In this document: positions 1 through 14,825 of the stretch, in pieces
Position numbering within the stretch: the stretch's first letter is position 1
Layout of the letters: each line of letters opens with the position of its first letter
Program-made: the position numbers and the translations under genes
From: Burkholderia pyrrocinia
GTDB lineage: Bacteria > Pseudomonadota > Gammaproteobacteria > Burkholderiales > Burkholderiaceae
Length of the DNA: 64,000 nucleotides
Direction of reading: 5' to 3'
Assembly (NCBI RefSeq): GCF_003330765.1
Contig: NZ_CP024902.1
Location: forward strand, 372,001-436,000
The notes under the pieces: generated by a model
Seen by the model: only the letters and a program-made list of their open reading frames with translations
Databases searched by the model: none
What the model was told of the DNA's origin: nothing

Positions 1-1089
1 TTGCAGTCACGCGGCCGCCGCCATCCGGAAACGCCGCCGGCGGCGCGCACCGAATTCCAGCGCGACCGCGACCGCATCGTCCATTCGACCGCGTTTCGCC
101 GGCTCGAATACAAGACGCAGGTCTTCGTCAATCACGAAGGCGACCTGTTCCGCACGCGCCTCACGCACAGCCTCGAAGTCGCGCAGATCGCGCGTTCGGT
201 CGCACGTAACCTGCGCCTGAACGAGGATCTCGTCGAAGCGATCTCGCTCGCGCACGATCTCGGCCATACGCCGTTCGGCCATGCCGGGCAGGACGCGCTG
301 AATGCGTGCATGCGCGAGCACGGTGGCTTCGAGCACAACCTGCAGAGTCTCGCGGTCGTCGACGAGCTCGAGGAGCACTACGGTGCGTTCAACGGGCTGA
401 ACCTGTGCTTCGAGACGCGCGAAGGCATTCTGAAGCACTGCTCGCGCGAGAATGCGCGCAAGCTCGGCGCGCTCGGCGAGCGCTTCCTGCAGGGCCGCCA
501 GCCGTCGCTCGAAGCGCAGCTCGCGAACATCGCGGACGAGATCGCCTACAACAACCATGACGTCGACGACGGCCTGCGTTCCGGCCTGATCACGATCGAG
601 CAGCTCGCGGAAGTCGAGCTGTGGCAGCGCCACTACGAGGCGGCGCTCGCCGAATTCCCGCACCTCGAAGGCCGCCGTCTCGTGCACGAGACGGTGCGCC
701 GCATCATCAATACGCTGATCGTCGACCTGATCGACGAGACGACGCGCAATCTTGCGCGCGTTGCGCCGGCGTCGCTCGACGACGTGCGTGCCGCGCCGCC
801 GCTCGTGTCGCACAGCGAAGCGGTCGCCGCGCAGGCGGCCGCGCTCAAGCGCTTCCTCTTCAAGAACCTGTATCGCCACTACAAGGTGATGCGCATGGCG
901 AGCAAGGCGCAGCGCGTCGTTACCGGCTTGTTCGACGCATTCATCGACGACCCGCGCCTGCTGCCGCCGCCGTACCAGTCCGACGACCCCGCGCAGCAGC
1001 CGCGGCTCGTCGCGCACTACATTGCCGGGATGACCGACCGTTTCGCGCTGAAGGAGTATCAGCGCCTGTTCGTCATCAACGACAACTGA
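1..1089 (+). CDS. dgt: Deoxyguanosinetriphosphate triphosphohydrolase-like protein (5' end outside window)
   Basis: Cytosolic HD-domain phosphohydrolase of the Dgt family, which removes triphosphate from dGTP or other dNTPs. The HD metal ligands are visible: His in RLTHSLEV near residue 56 of the visible part and His-Asp in [11 protein letters not shown] near 85-86, followed by a helical C-terminal half. The frame is open from the first base. Family members in Burkholderia have a short extra N-terminus, so the TTG at base 1 is probably not the start and the gene is cut by the window edge. It ends 90 bases before ugpB and is not part of that operon. Confidence 0.9.
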   Translation: MQSRGRRHPETPPAARTEFQRDRDRIVHSTAFRRLEYKTQVFVNHEGDLFRTRLTHSLEVAQIARSVARNLRLNEDLVEAISLAHDLGHTPFGHAGQDALNACMREHGGFEHNLQSLAVVDELEEHYGAFNGLNLCFETREGILKHCSRENARKLGALGERFLQGRQPSLEAQLANIADEIAYNNHDVDDGLRSGLITIEQLAEVELWQRHYEAALAEFPHLEGRRLVHETVRRIINTLIVDLIDETTRNLARVAPASLDDVRAAPPLVSHSEAVAAQAAALKRFLFKNLYRHYKVMRMASKAQRVVTGLFDAFIDDPRLLPPPYQSDDPAQQPRLVAHYIAGMTDRFALKEYQRLFVINDN

Positions 1090-1107
1090 CTGTCACAAAC
1101 GATCACT
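1090..1107 (+). promoter_or_regulatory. Possible Pho box upstream of ugpB
   Basis: CTGTCAC-AAAC-GATCACT resembles the PhoB tandem site (CTGTCAC, 4-base spacer, second CTGTCAC-like half). The first half is a full match and the second is degenerate. ugp operons are phosphate-starvation regulated in other proteobacteria, and the site lies in the only gap before ugpB. This is a motif match by eye only. Confidence 0.3.
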
Positions 1108-1179
1108 AGACTTCGCCGGTTCAATGGCGACGGGAATGTTGCACACGCTGTTGGTAACGTTTTCATAGGAGAGAGGTCG

Positions 1180-2514
1180 ATGAAGAAGAAGCCTGCGGGG
1201 ACCCTGGTTCGTTCGATCGCGCTCGGCGGCGCGCTGATGTTCGGTGTGCAGCACGCGGCGTTCGCCGCAACGGAGATCCAGTTCTGGCATGCGATGGAGG
1301 CCGCGCTCGGCGAGCGGGTCAACGCGATCGCCGAGCAGTTCAACGCGTCGCAGAGCGATTACAAGATCGTGCCGGTCTTCAAGGGCACCTACGACCAGGC
1401 GCTCGCGGCCGGCATCGCCGCTTATCGCAGCGGCAACGCGCCGGCGATCGTCCAGGTCTATGAAGTCGGCACGGCCACGATGATGCAGGCGAAGAAGGCC
1501 GTCGTGCCCGTCTACGACGTGTTCAAGCAGGCCGGCGTGCCGCTCGACGAAAAGGCGTTCGTGCCGACCATCTCGAGCTACTACAGCGATGCGAAGACGG
1601 GCCATCTCGTGTCGATGCCGTTCAACAGCTCGACGCCGGTGCTGTACTACAACAAGGACGCGTTCAAGAAGGCCGGGCTCGACCCGAACCAGCCGCCGAA
1701 GACGTGGGCCGACGTGAAGGCCGATGCCGAGAAGCTGCGCAAGTCGGGGATGGCGTGCGGCTTCACGACCGGCTGGCAGGGCTGGATCCAGCTCGAGAAC
1801 TACAGCGCATGGCACGGGCTGCCGTTCGCGAGCCGCAACAACGGCTTCGACGGCGCCGACGCCGTGCTCGAATTCAACAAGCCGCAACAGATCGCGCATG
1901 TCGCGTTCCTGCAGCAGATGGCGAAGGACGGCACGTTCACGTACGCGGGTCGCAAGGATGAGGCATCGGCGAAGTTCTATAGCGGCGACTGCGGGATCAT
2001 GACGACGTCGTCGGGTGCGCTCGCGAACGTGCAGAAATTCGCGAAGTTCAGCTACGGCACGGGCATGATGCCGTACGACGCGAACGTGAAGGGCGCGCCG
2101 CAGAACGCGATCATCGGCGGCGCGAGCCTGTGGGTGCTGGCCGGCAAGGATCCGGCGACCTACAAGGGCGTCGCGAAATTCCTCGCCTACCTCGCCTCGC
2201 CGGCCGTCGCCGCGAAGTGGCACCAGGACACGGGCTACCTGCCGGTGACGACCGCCGCGTACGACCTCACGCGCCAGCAGGGCTACTACGCGAAGAACCC
2301 GAGCGCCGAAACCGCGATCAAGCAGATGCTGAACAAGCCGCCGCTGCCGTACACGAAGGGGCTGCGCCTGGGCAACATGCCGCAGATCCGCACGGTCGTC
2401 GACGAGGAGTTCGAACAGGTCTGGGCGCAGAAGAAGTCGCCGAAGGACGCGCTCGATTCGGCGGCCTCGCGCGGCGACGAGCTGTTGCGCCGCTTCGAGA
2501 AGTCGGGCGGCTAA
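1180..2514 (+). CDS. ugpB: sn-glycerol-3-phosphate ABC transporter, periplasmic substrate-binding protein
   Basis: Periplasmic receptor that captures glycerol-3-phosphate or glycerophosphodiesters and delivers them to the UgpAE permease. The 444-residue protein starts with a Sec signal peptide: Lys-rich n-region, hydrophobic core, and AFA-A cleavage near residue 29. The mature chain opens TEIQFWHAM, typical of family 1 extracellular solute-binding proteins, and its length matches UgpB. A strong purine-rich ribosome site (GGAGAGAGG) precedes the ATG. It is the first gene of ugpBAECQ, all on this strand. A GC-rich hairpin follows it, which commonly keeps receptor expression above that of the permease. 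Confidence 0.93.
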   Translation: MKKKPAGTLVRSIALGGALMFGVQHAAFAATEIQFWHAMEAALGERVNAIAEQFNASQSDYKIVPVFKGTYDQALAAGIAAYRSGNAPAIVQVYEVGTATMMQAKKAVVPVYDVFKQAGVPLDEKAFVPTISSYYSDAKTGHLVSMPFNSSTPVLYYNKDAFKKAGLDPNQPPKTWADVKADAEKLRKSGMACGFTTGWQGWIQLENYSAWHGLPFASRNNGFDGADAVLEFNKPQQIAHVAFLQQMAKDGTFTYAGRKDEASAKFYSGDCGIMTTSSGALANVQKFAKFSYGTGMMPYDANVKGAPQNAIIGGASLWVLAGKDPATYKGVAKFLAYLASPAVAAKWHQDTGYLPVTTAAYDLTRQQGYYAKNPSAETAIKQMLNKPPLPYTKGLRLGNMPQIRTVVDEEFEQVWAQKKSPKDALDSAASRGDELLRRFEKSGG

Positions 2515-2528
2515 GCACGCATCGCTTC

Positions 2529-2583
2529 GCGCCGCCGGCCGCGCCGCGCATGCGCGCGGCGTCCGGCGGCGCGGCTTCTTTTC
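2529..2583 (+). terminator. GC-rich hairpin between ugpB and ugpA (partial terminator or mRNA stabiliser)
   Basis: A long imperfect inverted repeat (GCGCCGCCGG at 2529-2538 pairs with CCGGCGGCGC at 2563-2572, with an inner GC stem) is followed by a T-rich run, TTCTTTT. It sits inside the operon, so partial termination or 3'-end protection of the ugpB message is more likely than full termination. Confidence 0.45.
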
Positions 2584-2608
2584 CGTTTCGCCTGACCGGA
2601 TATCCGCG

Positions 2609-3493
2609 ATGCAATCCCGTTCCCGTTTCGGTGCGAGCCTGTTGCCGTACCTGCTGATCGCGCCACAGCTCGCGATCACCGCCGTGTTTTTCCTGTGGCC
2701 GGCCGGCGTCGCGCTGTGGCAGTCGACGCAGATGCAGGACGCGTTCGGCACGTCGAGCGAATTCGTCGGCTTCGCGAACTTCACGCACCTGTTCGCCGAC
2801 CCGCTGTATCTCGATTCGTTTCGCACGACGCTCGTGTTCAGCTCGCTCGTGACGGTGAGCGGGCTCGTCGTGTCGCTGCTGCTCGCCGCATGCGCCGATC
2901 GCGTGACCCGCGGTGCGCGCGCGTACCGCACGCTGCTGATCTGGCCGTACGCGGTCGCACCGACGATTGCGGCCGTGCTGTGGGCGTTCCTGTTCAATCC
3001 GAGCATCGGCCTCATCACGTATGCGCTCGCGAAGGGCGGCATCGTGTGGAATCACGCGCTGAACGGCGGGCAGGCGATGTCCCTCGTCGTGCTCGCATCG
3101 GTGTGGAAGCAGGTGAGCTACAACTTCCTGTTCTTCTACGCGGGCCTGCAGGCGATCCCGCGCTCGCTGATCGAGGCGGCGGCGATCGACGGTGCGGGGC
3201 CGGTGCGGCGCTTCTTCAACATCGTGCTGCCGCTGCTGTCGCCGACGAGTTTCTTCCTGCTGGTCGTGAACCTCGTCTACGCGTTCTTCGATACGTTCCC
3301 GGTGATCGACGCGGCGACCGGGGGCGGCCCGGCGCAGAGCACCAAGACGCTGATCTACAAGATCTTCGCGGAGGGCTTCCAGGGGCTCGACATCGGCAGT
3401 TCGGGCGCGCAGTCGGTCGTGCTGATGATCGTCGTCGTCGGGCTCACGGTGATCCAGTTCCGCTTCGTCGAACGCAGGGTGCAATACGCATGA
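2609..3493 (+). CDS. ugpA: sn-glycerol-3-phosphate ABC transporter permease UgpA
   Basis: Inner-membrane permease subunit of the Ugp importer (MalF/UgpA type). The 294 residues contain six hydrophobic segments. The EAA loop that docks onto the ATPase is clear near residues 190-210 ([15 protein letters not shown]). It lies 94 bases after ugpB and its stop overlaps the ugpE start in ATGA, so the two permease subunits are translationally coupled, as expected for a heterodimeric channel. Confidence 0.93.
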   Translation: MQSRSRFGASLLPYLLIAPQLAITAVFFLWPAGVALWQSTQMQDAFGTSSEFVGFANFTHLFADPLYLDSFRTTLVFSSLVTVSGLVVSLLLAACADRVTRGARAYRTLLIWPYAVAPTIAAVLWAFLFNPSIGLITYALAKGGIVWNHALNGGQAMSLVVLASVWKQVSYNFLFFYAGLQAIPRSLIEAAAIDGAGPVRRFFNIVLPLLSPTSFFLLVVNLVYAFFDTFPVIDAATGGGPAQSTKTLIYKIFAEGFQGLDIGSSGAQSVVLMIVVVGLTVIQFRFVERRVQYA

Positions 3494-4335
3494 TCGAAAA
3501 TCGCAAGGGCTTCGACCTGTTCTGCCACGCGGTGCTGATCGCGGGCGTCGTGCTGATCGTGTTCCCCGTCTACGTCGCGTTCTGCGCGGCGACGATGAAC
3601 GCGCAGGAAGTGTTCACGGTGCCGCTATCGCTCGTGCCGAGCACGCACCTGTTCGAGAACATCGCGTACATCTGGCACCACGGCAGCGGCGGCACGACGG
3701 CGCCGTTCGGCCGCCTGCTCGTGAACAGCTTCGCGATGGCGCTCGGCATCGCGGTCGGCAAGATCGCGATGTCGATCCTGTCGGCGTACGCGATCGTCTA
3801 TTTCCGCTTCCCGTTCCGCAACACGGCGTTCTGGCTGATCTTCATCACGCTGATGCTGCCGGTCGAGGTGCGGATCTTCCCGACCGTGCAGGTCGTGTCG
3901 ACGCTGCACCTGACGAACACCTATGCGGGGCTAACGCTGCCGCTGATCGCGTCGGCGACCGCGACGTTCCTGTTCCGCCAGTTCTTCATGACGCTGCCCG
4001 ACGAGCTGATGGATGCCGCGCGCATCGACGGCGCGGGGCCGCTGCGCTTCTTCTGGGACGTCGTGCTGCCGCTGTCGAAGACGAGCATCGCGGCGCTGTT
4101 CGTGATTACGTTCATCTACGGCTGGAACCAGTATCTGTGGCCGATCCTGATCACGACGGAGGCGTCGCTGTCGACGGCGGTGGTGGGCATCAAGACGATG
4201 ATCGCGAGCGGCGATGCCGCGACTGAATGGCAATACGTGATGGCGGCGACGCTGCTGGCGATGATCCCGCCGCTCGTCGTCGTGCTGGCGATGCAGCGCT
4301 GGTTCGTGCGCGGCCTCGTCGATTCCGAGAAATAA
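3490..4335 (+). CDS. ugpE: sn-glycerol-3-phosphate ABC transporter permease UgpE
   Basis: Second inner-membrane permease of the Ugp importer (281 residues, MalG/UgpE type), with about six membrane segments. The EAA-type loop near residues 173-195 reads [16 protein letters not shown]. The ATG overlaps the ugpA stop by four bases. The same frame is open far upstream, but only this start gives the UgpE N-terminus (MIENRKGFD). Confidence 0.93.
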   Translation: MIENRKGFDLFCHAVLIAGVVLIVFPVYVAFCAATMNAQEVFTVPLSLVPSTHLFENIAYIWHHGSGGTTAPFGRLLVNSFAMALGIAVGKIAMSILSAYAIVYFRFPFRNTAFWLIFITLMLPVEVRIFPTVQVVSTLHLTNTYAGLTLPLIASATATFLFRQFFMTLPDELMDAARIDGAGPLRFFWDVVLPLSKTSIAALFVITFIYGWNQYLWPILITTEASLSTAVVGIKTMIASGDAATEWQYVMAATLLAMIPPLVVVLAMQRWFVRGLVDSEK

Positions 4336-4367
4336 ATGACGGACGGCAACCGGGAGATAGACCAAGT

Positions 4368-5453
4368 ATGGCTGCGCTGAGCTTGAAGGGCGTCAGGAAA
4401 TCCTACGACGGCAAGCAGCACGTGCTGCACGGCATCGACGTGGAGATCGCCGACGGCGAATTCATCGTGCTGGTCGGCCCGTCGGGCTGCGGCAAGTCGA
4501 CGCTGCTGCGGATGATCGCGGGGCTCGAGAGCGTGACGGACGGCGAGATCGCGATCGGCGAGCGCGTCGTCAATGCGCTGGAGCCGAAGGATCGCGACAT
4601 CGCGATGGTGTTCCAGAACTATGCGCTGTATCCGCACATGACGGTTGCGCAGAACATGGGTTACGGGCTGAAGATCCGCGGGATCGAGCGCGCGACGATC
4701 GACGCGCGGGTGGCCGCAGCCGCGAAGATCCTCGAGCTCGAGCCGCTGCTCGCGCGGCGGCCGCGCGAGCTGTCGGGCGGCCAGCGGCAGCGCGTCGCGA
4801 TGGGGCGCGCGATCGTGCGCGAGCCATCGGTGTTCCTGTTCGACGAGCCGCTGTCGAACCTCGACGCGAAGCTGCGCGTGCAGATGCGGCTCGAGATCCA
4901 GCGGCTGCATGCGCGGCTCGCGACGACGAGCGTCTACGTGACGCACGACCAGATCGAGGCGATGACGCTCGCGCAGCGCGTGATCGTGATGAATCGCGGC
5001 TACGCCGAGCAGATCGGCGCGCCGGTCGACGTGTACGAGAAGCCGGCGACGGTGTTCGTCGCGGGCTTCATCGGCTCGCCCGCGATGAACCTGATGCAGG
5101 GCCGGCTGTCGGATGACGGCGCGACCTTCACGGTTGCGGGCGGCGGCCCCGCGCTGCCGGTCGCCGGCGCGCCCGGCATCGGCACGGCGATCGCCACCGG
5201 GCGCGACTGGGTGCTCGGCGTGCGTCCCGAACACATGACGCCGCAGCCGGGCGTCGCGCAGGCGGCGCTGCCCGTCGACTCGTGCGAGCTGCTCGGCGCG
5301 GACAATCTCGCGCACGGCCGCTGGGGCAATCACGACGTCGCGGTGCGCCTGCCGCACGCGGACCGCCCCGCGCGCGGCACGGCGCTGGCGGCCGCGCTGC
5401 CCGCGCACCGGCTGCATTTCTTCGATCCCGAGACCGGCAAGCGTGCCGGCTGA
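4368..5453 (+). CDS. ugpC: sn-glycerol-3-phosphate ABC transporter ATP-binding protein UgpC
   Basis: Cytoplasmic ATPase that energises UgpAE. The 361-residue protein has Walker [10 protein letters not shown] at residues 37-45, signature [10 protein letters not shown] near 135, Walker [13 protein letters not shown], and a C-terminal TOBE-type regulatory region, as in MalK and UgpC. The ATG is chosen because GGGAG stands about ten bases upstream and [13 protein letters not shown] is the standard N-terminus; the frame is open further upstream, inside ugpE. It lies 32 bases after ugpE. Confidence 0.93.
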   Translation: MAALSLKGVRKSYDGKQHVLHGIDVEIADGEFIVLVGPSGCGKSTLLRMIAGLESVTDGEIAIGERVVNALEPKDRDIAMVFQNYALYPHMTVAQNMGYGLKIRGIERATIDARVAAAAKILELEPLLARRPRELSGGQRQRVAMGRAIVREPSVFLFDEPLSNLDAKLRVQMRLEIQRLHARLATTSVYVTHDQIEAMTLAQRVIVMNRGYAEQIGAPVDVYEKPATVFVAGFIGSPAMNLMQGRLSDDGATFTVAGGGPALPVAGAPGIGTAIATGRDWVLGVRPEHMTPQPGVAQAALPVDSCELLGADNLAHGRWGNHDVAVRLPHADRPARGTALAAALPAHRLHFFDPETGKRAG

Positions 5454-5481
5454 ACCTGCTGCACTTGCCGGGAGACCGACG

Positions 5482-6246
5482 ATGACTTCCCGTACCGACT
5501 GGCCCTATCCGCGCGTCGTCGCCCATCGCGGCGGCGGCACGCTCGCGCCGGAGAACACGCTCGCCGCGCTCGACGAGGGCGCGCGACGCGGTCACCGGAT
5601 GGTCGAGTTCGACGCGAAGCTGTCGGCCGACGACGTGACGTTCCTGCTGCACGACGACACGGTCGACCGGACGTCGAACGGCCGCGGGGCGGCGGCGGGC
5701 ATGCGTTATGCGGCGCTGGCCGCGCTCGACGCGGGCGCATGGCTCGACGCGCGCTTCGCGGGCGAGCGGATACCGACCCTCGAGGCGGCGGCGGCGCGCT
5801 GCATCGCACAGGGCCTGGCGGCGAATGTCGAGATCAAGCCGTGCCCGGGGCGCGAGCGCGAGACAGGGCAGCGCGTGGCGGCCGACGCGGCCGCTTACTG
5901 GCGCGATGCCGGCATCCCGCCGCTGCTGTCGTCGTTCTCGTTCGACGCGCTGCAACAGGCGCGCGCGACCGTGCCGGCGCTGCCGCGCGGGATGCTCTAC
6001 GAGGCCGTGCCGGACGACTGGCATGCGCAGGCCGTCGGTGCGCTCGGTTGCGTTTCGTTGCATGCAGACCACAAACGGCTCGACGCGCCGCTCGTACGCG
6101 CGATCAAGGCGGCTGGGCTGCGCATCCTGGTCTATACGGTCAACGATCTCGAACGGGCGCGAGAACTCGTGCGCTGGGGTGTCGACGCAGTCTGTACGGA
6201 CCGGATCGACCTGATTGGCCCCGATGCGCTGGACGACCTCGTCTAG
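5482..6246 (+). CDS. ugpQ: Glycerophosphodiester phosphodiesterase UgpQ
   Basis: Hydrolyses glycerophosphodiesters to glycerol-3-phosphate plus alcohol, so it processes cargo brought in by UgpBAEC. The 254-residue GDPD domain has catalytic His15 in AHRGGG, acidic metal ligands around EFDAK at 42-44, and His57 in LLHDD. There is no signal peptide, consistent with the cytosolic UgpQ type. It closes the operon 28 bases after ugpC and is followed by a terminator. Confidence 0.92.
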   Translation: MTSRTDWPYPRVVAHRGGGTLAPENTLAALDEGARRGHRMVEFDAKLSADDVTFLLHDDTVDRTSNGRGAAAGMRYAALAALDAGAWLDARFAGERIPTLEAAAARCIAQGLAANVEIKPCPGRERETGQRVAADAAAYWRDAGIPPLLSSFSFDALQQARATVPALPRGMLYEAVPDDWHAQAVGALGCVSLHADHKRLDAPLVRAIKAAGLRILVYTVNDLERARELVRWGVDAVCTDRIDLIGPDALDDLV

Positions 6247-6296
6247 CGTCTGCGGCTGCGCCCGGCGAAATCCTTGACGGGAACGTGCCTGACGCG

Positions 6297-6337
6297 AAAA
6301 AACGACGCCCTGACGGGATTCCCGCCGGGGCGTTTTG
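6297..6337 (+). terminator. Rho-independent terminator after ugpQ
   Basis: An A-rich lead-in (AAAAAACG) is followed by a GC hairpin (ACGCCC.TGACGGG against CCCGCCGGGGCG) and TTTT. It lies between convergent ugpQ and ompW and may serve both strands. Confidence 0.7.
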
Positions 6338-6416
6338 CATCGTGGAGACGTTACGCCAGGAAAATTCCGCTACAAATTGCAGCAGGATTAACCATTCCCC
6401 AAATATTCGACTACGC

Positions 6417-7148
6417 TTAGAAGCGGTAGCCGACGTTCAGGTACGTCACGATCGGGTTCAGCGAGATGTGCGCCTTCGACGTTTCCGTCAGCGTCCCGAC
6501 CGGCGTCCGGCGGGCCGTCGTGAAGGTCGCGGTCACGCTGACCGGGATGTAGGAGAGCGACAGGCCGGCGAACCAGTGCTTCGTGAAGTTGTACGTGAAA
6601 CCGGCGTTGAAGACGGGCGCCCACTGGTTGCTGGTGGTTGCACTGGTCGGGCCGCCGAGCACACCGTTCTCGAATGCGCTGTTCGTGATCTTTGCGCCGG
6701 TGAACCAGACGTAAGTCGCGCCAATACCGACATACGGGCGGAACTTGGCGTTGGCGTCGTTGAAGTGGTAGCGAAGCAACAGTGCCGGGCTCCACTGGTA
6801 GACGGTGCCGAGTTTGCCGAAGCTTTCGAACTGACCCTTGCCGTTGATGTCGAACTTTGGCGGAATCCCCATGACCAGCTCGGTGGAGATGTGGTCCGTG
6901 ATGAAATAGCCGGTCGCCAGCCCGATCGTGTCGGCATCGCTGATACCGGCGCCGGTGTTGGGGATGGACTGATTGATGGGCGTGCCGCCGACGCCGTAGA
7001 CGAATAGCGGGTCGCTGCTGTCCTGTGGCGCAAGGTGCAGCCAGCCGGTGCTGACGTAGAAATCACCTGCGGATTGTGCATGTGCCGTACCGCCCGCAAA
7101 CGTGAATGCGAGCGCTGCAGCCCCCGTAATGGCCAGTTTTCGTTTCAT
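6417..7148 (-). CDS. ompW: OmpW-family outer membrane protein
   Basis: Small eight-stranded outer-membrane barrel of the OmpW family, which is linked to passage of small hydrophobic compounds. The 243 residues begin with a signal peptide (MKRKLAITG... cleavage after TAHA near residue 24). The barrel region alternates hydrophobic and polar residues and ends in the outer-membrane C-terminal phenylalanine (NVGYRF). The ATG at 7148 is chosen because GGAGGAGACA directly precedes it. It is a single gene divergent from the RAYT-like gene, with its own promoter. Confidence 0.9.
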   Translation of the reverse strand: MKRKLAITGAAALAFTFAGGTAHAQSAGDFYVSTGWLHLAPQDSSDPLFVYGVGGTPINQSIPNTGAGISDADTIGLATGYFITDHISTELVMGIPPKFDINGKGQFESFGKLGTVYQWSPALLLRYHFNDANAKFRPYVGIGATYVWFTGAKITNSAFENGVLGGPTSATTSNQWAPVFNAGFTYNFTKHWFAGLSLSYIPVSVTATFTTARRTPVGTLTETSKAHISLNPIVTYLNVGYRF

Positions 7149-7176
7149 TGTGTCTCCTCCGATCAAAGGCGTGCTC

Positions 7177-7206
7177 ATTATGACGACTGCGTTTAAAACC
7201 AAACAA
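7177..7206 (-). promoter_or_regulatory. Probable sigma-70 promoter of ompW
   Basis: On the minus strand, TTGTTT (7206-7201), an 18-base spacer and CATAAT (7182-7177) lie about 30 bases before the ompW ATG. Confidence 0.4.
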
Positions 7207-7237
7207 GCTCGTAAGTTAGAGTTTTCTCCCTAGGATT

Positions 7238-7251
7238 CGTACGACCGTACG
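7238..7251. promoter_or_regulatory. Palindromic pair CGTACG-AC-CGTACG, possible operator
   Basis: Two copies of self-complementary CGTACG separated by two bases, in the divergent gap between ompW and the RAYT-like gene and about 30 bases upstream of the ompW -35 box. This fits a dimeric repressor or activator site, but the regulator is unknown. Confidence 0.25.
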
Positions 7252-7340
7252 CTTTCGCGCGCCGCGGGGCAGGCATTCTACGCAGGTGCGCATTTTCGGA
7301 CCTCCGGGTATTTCCTAACGCGTTCAAACGGACATTCAGC

Positions 7341-8054
7341 ATGGCACGGTTAGCACGACTCTACGTTCCCGACCAGCCGCAGCACGTGATACTGCGCGGC
7401 CTGGATCAGCAACCCGCGTTCGTCGACGACCAGGACTACGAGCTCTTCATCGATTGCCTGAAGGCCGCCGCACGCGATCATCACCTGTCGGTGCACGCCT
7501 ACGTGCTGCTGCCGCGCCAGGTGCAACTCCTCGTGACACCAAGCGACGAGGCAAGCCTGCCGAAAGCGATGCAGGCCGTCGGCCGCCGCTACGTTGCGCA
7601 TTTCAACCGGCGCTATTCGCGGCGCGGCACCCTGTGGGAAGGCCGCTATCGGGCGACCGTGATCGAAGGCGAGCGCTATTTCCTGCTCGGGAGCCGCGTG
7701 GTCGAGATGAGCCCGGTGCGTTCGCAGCTCGTCGCGACGCCTGAAGCCTATCGCTGGTCGAGCTACCGGCATCACGTCGGGCTCACCGTCGACAGCCTGA
7801 TCACCGACCATCCGCTCTACTGGGCGCTCGGCAATACGCCGTTCGATCGCCAGCGCGCGTACAAGGAGCTGTGCGAGCAGCCGCTCGACGAGCGGCAGGC
7901 CGACCAGTTGCAGCAGGCGACGCTCAAGGGCTGGGTGCTCGGCGGCGAGAACTACCGCGAGTGGGCGGCGCGTACCGCAAACCGGCGCGTATCGCCGCTG
8001 CCGCGCGGACGCCCCAGAAAGGTGCGCGAGAACACGCCGCCGATCCAGCAGTAA
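7341..8054 (+). CDS. RAYT-like (REP-associated, Y1 transposase family) protein, catalytic residues lost
   Basis: A 237-residue member of the IS200-like Y1 transposase family, clearly of the RAYT group: HVILRG near residue 15, HAYVLLP at 52-58, GTLWEGRY near 97 and WSSYRHH near 139. In active family members the HUH motif reads NHVHLL and the tyrosine lies in RYIExNPVRA. Here the positions read RQVQLL (residues 59-64) and RVVEMSPVRS (119-128), so both metal-binding histidines and the catalytic tyrosine are replaced, while the frame is intact and codon use matches the core genome. It is probably a retained nucleic-acid-binding protein rather than an active transposase. It lies alone before gltB and is followed by a terminator. 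Confidence 0.8.
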   Translation: MARLARLYVPDQPQHVILRGLDQQPAFVDDQDYELFIDCLKAAARDHHLSVHAYVLLPRQVQLLVTPSDEASLPKAMQAVGRRYVAHFNRRYSRRGTLWEGRYRATVIEGERYFLLGSRVVEMSPVRSQLVATPEAYRWSSYRHHVGLTVDSLITDHPLYWALGNTPFDRQRAYKELCEQPLDERQADQLQQATLKGWVLGGENYREWAARTANRRVSPLPRGRPRKVRENTPPIQQ

Positions 8055-8077
8055 CGCGGGAACGGCGGTCGAAGGAG

Positions 8078-8104
8078 GCGGCGCTGCGGGCGCCGCTTCT
8101 TTTT
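8078..8104 (+). terminator. Rho-independent terminator after the RAYT-like gene
   Basis: GCGGCGC, a five-base loop, GCGCCGC, then TTCTTTTT. It separates the RAYT-like gene from the gltB promoter. Confidence 0.7.
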
Positions 8105-8140
8105 GCACCAAAACGATACGGCCCCAATAAAATAGCACCA

Positions 8141-8214
8141 GATCGAAGCATTCGTTTAATTAGGGTTCGATCAAGCGGTTTTTGTTGCTATTCCTTTGAT
8201 TCGTCGCGTATATT
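8141..8214 (+). promoter_or_regulatory. gltB promoter region with inverted repeat
   Basis: A perfect inverted repeat GATCGAA (8141-8147) / TTCGATC (8166-8172) with 18 bases between lies just upstream of a sigma-70-like pair TTGCTA (8185-8190), 18 bases, TATATT (8209-8214). The repeat is placed where an activator or repressor could contact the -35 region. Transcription would start near 8220, giving an untranslated leader of about 125 bases. Confidence 0.4.
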
Positions 8215-8345
8215 CCGAATTCCGGTGGCCCGGGCGAAGCATGCCCACCCACTGTCGGCCGCGCCGTCTCCCGTCGGGAGCGGGATCGACGGCAACAAGA
8301 AAATGGTTCAACGGCCCTCCAGGCCCCCTTTACGACGGTGTCCCC

Positions 8346-13049
<4,704 letters not shown>

Positions 13050-13134
13050 GCGACGAACGACATAGCGAATGCCGCGCGCGCATGACTGCCGCGCGCGGCT
13101 CCCCCACCCGATACACCGAACAGAAGAGCACCTT

Positions 13135-14601
13135 ATGGGCAAGGCAACCGGTTTTCTGGAGTTCGAACGCCGCCACGAGGCGTACGAAGCACCGCTCACG
13201 CGCGTGAAGCACTACAAGGAATTCGTCGCGGCACTGACCGACGCGGACGCGAAGGTCCAGGGCGCGCGCTGCATGGATTGCGGCATCCCGTTCTGCAACA
13301 ACGGCTGCCCGGTCAACAACGTCATTCCGGACTTCAACGATCTCGTTTACCGCCAGGACTGGCAGCAGGCGATCGAAGTCCTGCACTCGACCAACAACTT
13401 CCCGGAATTCACGGGCCGCATCTGCCCGGCGCCGTGCGAAGCCGCGTGCACGCTCGGGATCAACGACGACCCGGTCGGCATCAAGTCGATCGAGCACGCG
13501 ATCATCGACAAGGCCTGGGCGGAAGGCTGGGTGAAGCCGGAGCCGGCCGAACACAAGACGGGCAAGAAGGTCGCGGTCGTCGGCTCGGGCCCCGCGGGCC
13601 TCGCCGCCGCGCAGCAGCTCGCGCGCGCGGGCCACGACGTGACGGTGTTCGAGAAGAACGACCGCGTCGGCGGCCTGCTGCGCTACGGGATTCCCGACTT
13701 CAAGCTCGAGAAGTGGCTGATCGACCGCCGCATGCGCCAGATGGAAGCGGAAGGCGTGACGTTCCGCACCAGCGTGTTCATCGGCAAGGATCCGCTGCCC
13801 GAGTCGATCGGCAGCCTCGCGAAGGAAACCCTCTCGCCGGACACGCTGAAGGAAGAATTCGACGCGGTCGTGATCGCGGGCGGTTCGGAAGTGCCGCGCG
13901 ATTTGCCGGTGCCGGGCCGCGAGCTCGCGGGCGTCCATTTCGCGATGGACTTCCTGCCGCAGCAGAACCGCGTGAACGCGGGCGACAAGCTCGTCGACCA
14001 GCTGCTCGCGAAGGGCAAGCACGTGATCGTGATCGGCGGCGGCGATACGGGTTCGGACTGCGTCGGCACGTCGAACCGTCACGGCGCGAAGCAGGTCACG
14101 CAGTTCGAGCTGCTGCCGCAGCCGCCGGAAGAAGAGCACAAGCCGCTCGTGTGGCCGTACTGGCCGATCAAGCTGCGCACGTCGTCGTCGCACGAAGAAG
14201 GCTGCGAGCGCGACTGGGCGGTCGCGACGAAGCGTCTCGAAGGCAAGAACGGCAAGGTCGAGAAGCTGATCGCGGTGCGCGTCGAGTGGAAGGACGGCAA
14301 GATGCAGGAAGTGCCGGGCTCCGAGTTCGAAATGAAGGCCGATCTCGTGCTGCTCGCGATGGGCTTCACGCAGCCGGCCGCGCCCGTGCTCGACGCGTTC
14401 GGCGTCGCGAAGGACGCGCGCGGCAATGCGCGTGCGGCGACCGAAGGCGATCGCTCGTACTACACGTCGGTCGACAAGGTGTTCGCGGCGGGCGACATGC
14501 GCCGCGGCCAGTCGCTCGTGGTATGGGCGATCCGCGAAGGCCGCCAGTGCGCGCGTTCGGTCGACGCGTACCTGATGGGGCATACGGAACTGCCGCGATA
14601 A
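13135..14601 (+). CDS. gltD: Glutamate synthase (NADPH), small subunit
   Basis: Small subunit of GOGAT, which takes electrons from NADPH through FAD and iron-sulfur clusters to the large subunit. The 488 residues contain the N-terminal cysteine sets C46, C49, C54, C58 and C97, C101, C105 for two [4Fe-4S] clusters, an FAD Rossmann motif GSGPAG from about residue 150, and an NADPH motif IGGGDTG near 301. The ATG giving MGKATGFLE was chosen over an upstream in-frame codon because this is the family N-terminus. A strong terminator follows. Confidence 0.95.
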   Translation: MGKATGFLEFERRHEAYEAPLTRVKHYKEFVAALTDADAKVQGARCMDCGIPFCNNGCPVNNVIPDFNDLVYRQDWQQAIEVLHSTNNFPEFTGRICPAPCEAACTLGINDDPVGIKSIEHAIIDKAWAEGWVKPEPAEHKTGKKVAVVGSGPAGLAAAQQLARAGHDVTVFEKNDRVGGLLRYGIPDFKLEKWLIDRRMRQMEAEGVTFRTSVFIGKDPLPESIGSLAKETLSPDTLKEEFDAVVIAGGSEVPRDLPVPGRELAGVHFAMDFLPQQNRVNAGDKLVDQLLAKGKHVIVIGGGDTGSDCVGTSNRHGAKQVTQFELLPQPPEEEHKPLVWPYWPIKLRTSSSHEEGCERDWAVATKRLEGKNGKVEKLIAVRVEWKDGKMQEVPGSEFEMKADLVLLAMGFTQPAAPVLDAFGVAKDARGNARAATEGDRSYYTSVDKVFAAGDMRRGQSLVVWAIREGRQCARSVDAYLMGHTELPR

Positions 14602-14630
14602 GCTGAATACCGCGAGTGGGTTTCGATGAA

Positions 14631-14663
14631 AACCGGGCGTCCGAAAGGGCGCCCGGTTTTTTT
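14631..14663 (+). terminator. Rho-independent terminator after gltD
   Basis: AACCGGGCG, a loop holding CCGAAAGGG, CGCCCGGTT and seven T. This is a textbook stem and U-run ending the gltBD transcript. Confidence 0.85.
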
Positions 14664-14825
14664 ATGGCAGGCGCACACCGATGCCCGTCGGCCAGCCGGT
14701 TGCGCGTGTCCGGCGACGCCGTCCGATCCGCCGCTTCGCTATGCGGGTGCTCGCCATTTTCGCGAAGCGTCGCCTAATCTGATCACATTCGCAGCGGATT
14801 ATCCGTCATCTCGTTTTCTTTCGTT

